From Silene conica (taxonomy: Eukaryota; Streptophyta; Magnoliopsida; Caryophyllales; Caryophyllaceae): a stretch of DNA of 64,000 nt. Each line of letters begins with the position of its first letter. Position 1 is the first letter of the stretch. The notes beneath the pieces are model-generated. The model had not been told where the DNA came from, ran no database searches, and saw only the letters and a program-made list of their open reading frames with translations. The stretch is from the NCBI GenBank assembly GCA_029255685.2, contig CM055312.2, positions 18,748,649-18,812,648 of the forward strand. The letters run 5' to 3'. Made by a program: the position numbers and the translations under genes. Below, piece after piece: positions 57,063 to 64,000 of the stretch.

Positions 57063-58250
57063 CTATGCTCTGGCGGCTGGTGGTCTGGTGGTCCTTTTGA
57101 GAGCTACTTTGTAACAATCCTTGGCCTCCTCCTGGTCTCCCCGTATCTCCTGAACTCCCCACGGCGTAGGAAACTTCAGGCACTGGTGATACGTTGACGG
57201 GATTGCTCGCATTTCGTGGATCCAGGGCCTGCCAAGAATAACATTGTAAGTAGATGGACCATCAATAACTAAGTACCTTACCTGTTTGTTCAGCCCTCCG
57301 GCGTAGGTGGGGATGGTGATCTCCCCCAGGGTATGCGCTGTTTCTCCACTGAATCCGACCAGGGGAATAACTTTCTTTGTCAGGTCCTTCTCGTCAAATC
57401 CCATGTTCTTTAGTGCATCCAGCATTAGCAGGTTGACGGAGCTGCCTGTGTCTACCATGACCTTCCTGACCTCACAATTGCCAATGTTCAATGTGATAAT
57501 CAGGGCATCATGGTGCTGCTCTGGTACAGCTTCTGTGTCTGTTTCGTCAAAGGTCACTGCTGGGAGGTCCTGCCTTGCTATTCTGCATGATGATTCTGGC
57601 TTGTCTCCCTTTGCTGCAGTTACACGTCTTTTGGCTGCTGAGTAGGTGAGCCCACACAGCTCTGATCCTCCAGTAATGACATTGACAATTCTATTGCAGG
57701 GAGGAGCTGGTGAAGGCTGCACCTGGCTGGCTGCGTTGACTCTGGTGGACTTCTCTGGGAGCAGATGGTCCAAGTTGCCTCGGTCATACTGGAATCGGAC
57801 CTCCTTTCTGAGGGTGTAACATTCGTCCGTGGTATGACCTATGTCATCATGAAATTCACATTTTTTGCTAGCATCACGGCGGTCATTGAGCCGCTCCTCT
57901 CTCTTCTTTGGCCATCTGACTCCCTTGAGCTCTTTCAAGGCCTTTAGCAAGCCAGCCATTCCGGTGGTAAAACCATACTCACTGACCTTCGGAGGTGGAT
58001 CTGCATCGCTTTTTCCACCGGTGCTCTCGGTTACTTTGCTCACTGGCTTGCTGTAGGGCTTTGATCTTTCATTCCTTTTTTCTACTGGTGCTTTCCTAGA
58101 CACAGGTTCTGTGTCATAGGTACTTCTTCTGGAGGCAGCGTCTTCTTCCAGCCTCATGGCTGCAACTGCCTGGGCCTGTACGTTTGCAAAGGCAGTGCAT
58201 GGGTGCATTGTCAATTGCTTGTACAGGTCTGAATCGTGATGTAACCCCCT
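57063..58250 (-). pseudogene. Tat Gag C-terminal part and aspartic protease
   Basis: Begins after a frameshift at a run of five C (58245-58249; G on the coding strand). Gag ends with a zinc-knuckle variant CEFHDDIGHTTDEC (Cys-His-His-Cys) that I associate with Tat elements. The protease has DTGSSVNLL as its catalytic motif and a downstream ILGRPW, as in retropepsins. The frame stays open to TAG at 57063-57065, so Gag-PR and RT are separated by a stop. Confidence 0.82.
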
Positions 58251-59709
58251 TGCGGAAGGCTTCAATGGCAGTGGGCACATCACAATGCGGGATGGCAACC
58301 TTTTCCTTGTTGAACCTGGTGAGGTAATCTCGTGTGGTTTCCTCGAATCCTTGAACAATTCTGTATAGATTGCTGGTCTGCTTCTCTGGTTTCATGCTGC
58401 TAGCAAACTGCTGATTAAAGGCATTAACCAGATCTGCAAAGGAGGAGATGCTGTGATTGGGCAATCCCACAAACCAGTGCAGAGCTGTCCGGATAGGGTT
58501 GACCCAAATCCTTTGCACATGCAAGCCTCCTTAAGTGCTCCGGTTGCAGTTACCACCATCATTTTCTGTTTATACTGATTTATGTGGTCCAGAGGATCGG
58601 CCGTACCATCATATAGTGTCATGGTTGGTGGCACAAACCCCTTGGGCACATTGATCAAGGCGATGTTGTCGATGAATGGTGAATCTGCATAGCTGTCCTG
58701 GGAAGGGCCTTTGCAGGCCAGGTATCTTGGTGATCATATCTTTCAACTCCTGGTAGCGCTGGTCTGAGAGACTGCCTGCTCCAGAGAATGGATTAACTGG
58801 CGGAGGTAGGAAGCCTGGAGGGGCTCCTCCCCAGGGACCTGAGGTCGGGTTGACTGACGGAGGGAAGAAGCCTGAAGGGGCTCCTCCCCAAGGGCCTGCG
58901 GCTGGTTGATTGGCTGCTACAGATGAACTGAAGCCTGGTCCTGGATGCCAACCAACTGCTGACTGCGCTGGTGCTCCTCCTTGCCACCCTCCAACGCTGG
59001 GCTGGTTCACAGGTGCTGCTCCCACTGAGATCTCTGGCGTTCGTCCGATGGTGGGCTGCGGAGGGGTACCTGAAAAAATCAAAGGATCAGTCCCAGGGGG
59101 AAAACAAGGTGTAGGATTACCTGCAGGCTGAACTGGTCTGGACTGCGGTGCTCCAAACACGGATGAGTCCAGATCCAGTATCTCTAGGCCACTGCTCGGG
59201 GTGGTGACACCTAGATCCAGCCTGGTGACGATCTCCTGGGGAATTGGCCGGTTCAACCCTGCTCTCCCGAAGGGGTTGAAGGTCAGCCCAGGCCCTGGCT
59301 GCAACATTCTGAACGGCTGTTCTGGACGTGTGACTCCGGCGATCTGCTCTCTCAGGTTCAGATTGTCCTTCTTCAGGCCCTCTATGGCTTCCTGCAGAGC
59401 ACTCATTCCCTGGACCACCATCTGCATCGGATCTGTACGGGGAACCTGCGGCTGCTGGCCTGCTCCAGGCATCTGGGCTTCTCCACTCCTGCTAGGGTTG
59501 CTCTCTTTGCTCTGCCTTGGAGAAGCAGACACAGGGGGTGATCTGGGAACCTGATGAGGTTTGCTGGATGGGGCCACAACCCTTGGGGCTGTGGTCTGGC
59601 TTACGACCAGGGGTGGTCCTGCGAGACCAACGGGCACAGTAGGGCTGGTCCCACTGGACTGGGCTGGCATGCTCTGAGAGCTGGAAGGGTTGGCCATGGT
59701 CCCAGACAT
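58251..59709 (-). pseudogene. Tat Gag, N-terminal and middle parts, two frameshifts
   Basis: The ATG at 59709 is 69 bp downstream of the 5' LTR in sense direction. The first about 330 residues are Pro/Gly/Ser-rich and poorly conserved. The conserved retrotransposon-gag core (PPTMTLYDGTADPLDHINQY, LHWFVGLPNHSISSF, LYRIVQGFEETTRDYLTRF) follows, but is spread over three frames, with shifts near 58698 and 58488. Gag forms the particle; this copy cannot make an intact one. Confidence 0.82.
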
Positions 59710-59756
59710 GCTTGTTGTGGCGAGATAACGATTTTAAATATTGGAATGCGCACTAT

Positions 59757-59774
59757 GCCCCACGGTGGGCGCCA
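59757..59774 (-). promoter_or_regulatory. Tat primer-binding site
   Basis: TGGCGCCCACCGTGGGGC on the minus strand begins three bases after the 5' LTR. It has the TGGCGCC start expected of a tRNA 3'-end complement, but I cannot name the tRNA securely. Confidence 0.65.
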
Positions 59775-59777
59775 AAT

Positions 59778-60299
59778 TGTTTTGGTAAAATTTCTACCGG
59801 GTCAATGTTTATGTGATGCGGGTCAAAGTGTCAACCAATATTAAAATCTAGCGTATAAACGAATATAAGAACAGAAGAAATAAAGAATGACACAAGAAGG
59901 TTTTGGTGACGCGGAAAAACCCAATGAGGGAAACAACCGCGGGGGGAACGGAATCCCACCAATATTTTTACTATGATCGAGTGATTTCACTGCTTTTTTA
60001 TGATTACAAGTGTTTGCGCAAGTATATGATTTACCACGTATGAACTGAGATAATAAAATGCCCTAGCTTCCTTTTTATAGCTGCGAATTACTTCGTTCAA
60101 CTGACTTATTCTGTTGCTGGAATGTGGGAGGGAATATAGGGGAATATCTCTTTAGGGTTTTGACCCATTCCCTTATTCCAACAGCTTTTTTCTGCTTTGA
60201 TTCGTGCCTGGCCTGGTTCTGGGCTGCTTCTGATCTGCTCCTGTGGTGGGTTTTTATCTTTTGGGCCCAGTAGCGAGATGTGGATTTTTGGGCTAAACA
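59778..60299 (-). repeat. Tat 5' LTR
   Basis: 522 bp. It differs from 50078-50599 at three positions by eye (in the AACGGAATCCC, CGTATGAACTG and ATCTCTTTAGG segments). Confidence 0.92.
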
Positions 60300-63200
60300 A
60301 CCGGTAGCAAATATCCAAAAGAGTATCACGAACAAGGTTGTGCCGATGTTTGACACCCACAGCACTAACGCAAGAGACAGCGTGATCCCCGAAGATATCG
60401 CCATCAAAAACCCGGGAGCAAGCCGAACAAGGCAAGGACACCGGAAACAGCGGAACCCCCAAACGATAGCTGAGCACGCACCGGTAAGTCCTACTGTTCA
60501 TAGACTGCCCCAAACCGGAAATAGGAACCACACGCAACCAATCAGATGAATGACCTCCCAGCTGGGACTTCCAAAGCGCAACCTGACGAGCGGTCAACGA
60601 GAAAACCGACTCCGCGGAAGCAACAACCGTCGTGAAATAAACGTCTGCCAATTTTTTCATGAGTTTGGTGGCAGCGATCTCACTAGGGTTGCGCAGAAAG
60701 TCAGAACCCGAAACCGTAGCAAAAGCATCCATAGCTGACTGAAACGATGGTCCGGGGTCATGGACACCCGAAACCTGAAGGATCCTATTCTGCAGACCCA
60801 CAGACTGCAACCGAGAAGCTAGAAAAGCATAGTGAATGACGTCACCAGCAGCGTACACACCAAGCCCACCAAAGGAAAAGGGGAGAGTGGCAAGCCGCCA
60901 TTGCCAGTCACCGAAACCCGGCCCAGAAGCCGTGACAATACGCTCCAGATGGGAGCGTAGAGCCGCGTCAAAAATAGGCGCAGCGGCTCCAAAAGCAACA
61001 GGGGAACAAGTACGCAAAGCAAAGTAGAGCTTCGAAATACCTGTGCAGGCCCGGAGCAAGAGAAGCTCACACTGCGGATCATCAAGCAGAGAGACGGAAT
61101 CCATGAGTCCAATGTTCCGAGTCACTCTACCCATCACAACCTCACTACTAAAATCCTGGCACACACTCACCGGGCTACCAAGGACAGTGACACCACGCTG
61201 CGGGCGAGCAATATTAGGGGGGAAAACACCCAAATCACGGCTCCTGGGATCGTCTGATGGCCAGAAAACCTCGGTCTTGCCATAATCAACTCCAAAACCT
61301 TCCCCACAACAACGGTATACCCGACAATAGTACCATCATCCAGATACCAAGCCTGAAAACTCAAGTCGAAAGAATCACGGATCTTACAAACCAAAGGGTG
61401 TAAAACCAAGGAAAAGAGAAGAGGGCCCAAAGGATCACCCTGCTGAACACCCTGACAGGACCACAAGCTATGCTCACCATAATATAAACGCGCTGGGCGG
61501 GAATAACAAAACTCCACCCACTCAGAAAGCGCGGGGCAACGACTACGCACCTCACGCAACATGACCTCCCTGTCAACCATGTTGAAAGCGTTTTGGAAAT
61601 CAACCAACAACATAGAAAGACCCACCTCATCACCCCGACCCTCAACCAATCGGTTCAAGGCATGCAGGATAGCCTCGCTCCCACCAGGAACACCCACCCC
61701 AAACTGGAGCCCATCAAAATAACCACTCAAAGATGGACCAATCAAAAAAGCACTAACCTTGGATACAAGGCGCCTCCAAATCGTACCCACGGCAATAGGG
61801 CGGATACCACCACCCGGCTTAACAAGCGGGGTCAGCGGCGCACTCGCGATATACTCACTGAGAACCAGCGGACACCGTCCCTGAAGAAAGAGGTTAACCA
61901 CCCCAGTGATAGAAGCTAGCAACTCATCGGAAACAGCAGCCGCAGCCCCACTTAAACAATCCAAAAGATGCTGAGCACGAAAACCATCTCTGCCACAAGA
62001 AATACCACGCGGAAACCCCTGAATCATTCCCAGGACAGCCGAGACAGAGGCAACAAGAGGAGGATGACCCGCAGACCGAGAAGGCAACACAGGTGAAGGG
62101 ACAATGGGGTGCTTCTCTGCCAAAACTGCGAGAGTAGCTGTATTGTAAGGGGCAACTCCCGAAGATGAAAGCACACGAACAGCGGCCGTATAATGCCCAT
62201 CACATATCTTCCTCCGACACTGCTTAACATTAGCCTCACCCAGATCAATCTCCTCATCATCCCGAAAAGAAGGGGAAGACGCGGTTAAGGTACCTCGCAG
62301 GACCTGCAACATGCCACCAGGCGCACCCCAAGAGCAAATAGCACTAGAAATGCTCTCCTCCTGCCGCTGACGCCGGACAGCGGCACGACACTCACGACTA
62401 CTCCGCGGAGAGAAAGTCTTGAGGATACAAAGGGGTAAAACAAGCAAGGCAACCCAAGATGAAAGATCAGACGGAGAACGGATCACAACATCAAGGGCCC
62501 CTTTAAGAACTCGAGAGAAACCAAGACGACACCGAGGGGGGATGGACTTAACGGTTCTCAAACCCTTAGACAACAACCGATCAAGAGAAGTAACAGTAAA
62601 ACCACCCACAACCTCCTGATTAACACCCTCAGAAAGCAAAGGTGGGTCGGGATCAGACGGCCTAGGAAAGTCGTAGAGAACAAAAGAGACAACCCCATCA
62701 CCCGAATCCGGTGCCTCAATAACAGACTCATGCCTATGCAGACAACGCTTACTAAGAGTATGCGTTCTAAAGCAAACCCCACACAACCAAATACCCATAC
62801 GTCTAAAGGTGGTCTCAGCCTCGACAAAAATAGATAAAGAAGCAAGAGATTGTCGAGTATGAACCTGAGCATCGTCGGTACAGTGCCGATCACGCAGATG
62901 AGTGATCATGGGGGCTTTTTTTAGACCGTTACCGCGACCATCTTGACAACCAGAAAGTCCCACAAAAGGACAATGGTACCGTTCGACGTTAGGCATGACA
63001 TCCACGCACTGAAAAATCGTCACCAAAGCGTCACACTAGGCACAAACCAGCAACCCAAAGGACACCTGTTCACCGCGCGGTCAAAACAAACTCACCAACC
63101 ACAAAACAACTGCACCCTCACCAAACCACCTCCAACCCTAGCACACCCAGCCAAAAACCACCACGCCAACCAAGAAAAGGTCGACCAGAGCTACCCTACA

Positions 63201-63677
63201 GATAGACCACAACCAGCGTGCCGGAAAAGCCCACGCCGACGAAACCAGAACCACGCAACCACCTGCTTTCTTTCCAACCGGCACGAACCCACGCAACCCT
63301 AGCACGAACACCACCACGGCACCCAGTAACCACCGAAGAGACCAGCCCCACCAACAAAAGGCAACCAAACCGCCGGAGAAGCCAACAACGGCGAGACCTA
63401 AAGCAATATTCGAATTATCGGAAAAACGCTCAAACACTCTCTCACCGGAAAACACCACCACCCACAAGTGAACGACGTCGACGTGAGGTCGATGACGGTA
63501 GGGGAGAGGACACAGGCGACGTGAGGTCGCCGGCGGTGGGTGATGACGTCGCTCCCTCACAAAACACGAAAACGCTGCTCTCTCGCAACTTCGACGACAA
63601 CCGGCGACAGAGGACAGAGCACCGCCGACGGAGGACAATGGACGCTGGCGACCCTGGACCACCGACGAGGGGCTGTT
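60300..63677 (-). pseudogene. Non-LTR retrotransposon copy B: zinc fingers, RT and start of C-terminal domain
   Basis: From ATG at 63026, the N terminus has a C2H2-like finger (Cys19, Cys27, His43, His48) and a second Cys/His cluster (82-99). Reverse transcriptase follows (about 330-620) with GGGIRPIAVG, motif A Asp476 (LLVDFQNAF), motif B QGDPLGP (529-535) and YLDD (561-564). No apurinic endonuclease domain precedes the RT. A deletion of roughly 40 bases near 61286 shifts the frame. The next frame runs on to a CSACSRVF...GDHAVSC zinc cluster and ends at the Tat insertion, resuming at 50077. About 650 bp of GC-rich leader (63027-63677) precedes the ATG. Confidence 0.8.
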
Positions 63678-64000
63678 GACGATGTTATTTACATGTATTC
63701 TTTTAGACTTAATTTCAGTTCTTATAAGTTTAGTTTAGTACAACTCATACCGTATAGTGCAGTTCAGTTCTACTCAGATAATTTTTTTTACTGCTTTATT
63801 TGTTCAGGTCAACTCAGTTAAGTTCTGCCATTTTCAATCTAAGACTAAGTTTGGTAAAACTACTTCGGTCAAATAAGCTATGTGTAGTATAATGTCATAC
63901 AAAGCTTAAAAACAGAGCCTTAGTAATATATTCATTTTAATTCTTGCTTTATTTAGCCGATTAATGTGTATCATTCTAAGTTATCACACATTTTAGATAA
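63678..64000. other. AT-rich flank beyond the LINE 5' end
   Basis: Composition drops sharply at about 63677 from GC-rich to AT-rich, marking the LINE 5' boundary. No feature is recognisable to the window edge. If the LINEs entered the CACTA element directly, this should be more CACTA, but I see no TNP2 coding in it. Confidence 0.4.

Larger units (their letters stand above)
50078..60299 (-). mobile_element. Ty3/gypsy Tat-lineage retrotransposon with antisense spliced gene
   Basis: 10,222 bp. LTRs 50078-50599 and 59778-60299 are both 522 bp with three differences by eye. A perfect ACCGG duplication (50073-50077, 60300-60304) marks an insertion into LINE copy B. Minus-strand gag-pol runs from 59709 to 53748, and a separate multi-exon gene lies on the + strand at 50983-53095. 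Two RNase H domains, short LTRs and an extra antisense gene fit the Tat group of non-chromoviruses. Gag-pol is broken by three frameshifts, three stops and loss of the integrase catalytic Glu, so it cannot move itself. Confidence 0.92.

Noticed and set aside
54274..59844. Plus-strand open frames opposite Tat gag-pol (for example 55291-55629, 57307-57645, 59201-59554)
   Set aside because: Composition mirrors the minus-strand coding sequence, with no conserved motif. The genuine plus-strand gene of this element is at 50983-53095.

Overview
This window is a piece of a large plant nuclear genome, most likely a eudicot. It is built almost entirely of transposable elements nested inside one another. 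I found no convincing host gene, tRNA or rRNA. The plant call rests on a Tekay-type chromovirus, a Ty1/copia element primed by initiator Met-tRNA, a Tat-type Ty3 element with a spliced antisense gene, a CACTA element with TNP2 and Transposase_24-type genes, plant-type Helitron ends, and a hAT element with an 8-bp duplication. The species cannot be read from the sequence.

Layout. 1-2460: 3' end of an LTR element with its 1.55-kb LTR, inserted in a Tekay-like LTR fragment (2461-3263). 3264-7052: copia-LTR-like relic split by a minus-strand Tekay-like solo LTR (4088-6723, TSD TTAAT). 7053-15670: complete but dead copia element, minus strand (TSD CAACA). 15671-18091: relics of an older copia element. 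18282-33723: one hAT element (TSD ATTGTTGA) holding MITEs, an intact Tekay element (19419-29959, TSD ACAAC) and Helitrons. 35477-36195: Ty3 LTR relic. 36572-39932: Helitron with replication-initiator and RPA-like fragments. 39960-47886: CACTA element, minus strand, interrupted by a Helitron and by a coding-less LTR element (43208-46931, TSD CATCC). 47888-63677: two copies of a non-LTR retrotransposon with an endonuclease-like C terminus. The second copy is split by a Tat element (50078-60299, TSD ACCGG).

Relative ages by eye from LTR pairs: coding-less element about 4-5% diverged, copia about 1.4%, Tat 3 differences in 522 bp, Tekay about 11 in 2936 bp. Only the Tekay element has an undamaged polyprotein, so it is the one plausible autonomous element here.

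The most unusual structure is inside the Tekay LTRs. An array of ten stem-loops shares one loop sequence, but each has its own matching pair of stem arms, and the inner loop stem shows compensatory changes. A second array of five GC-rich palindromic cassettes lies about 88 bp apart. The same two-array architecture, with different sequence, recurs in the diverged solo LTR at 4088-6723.
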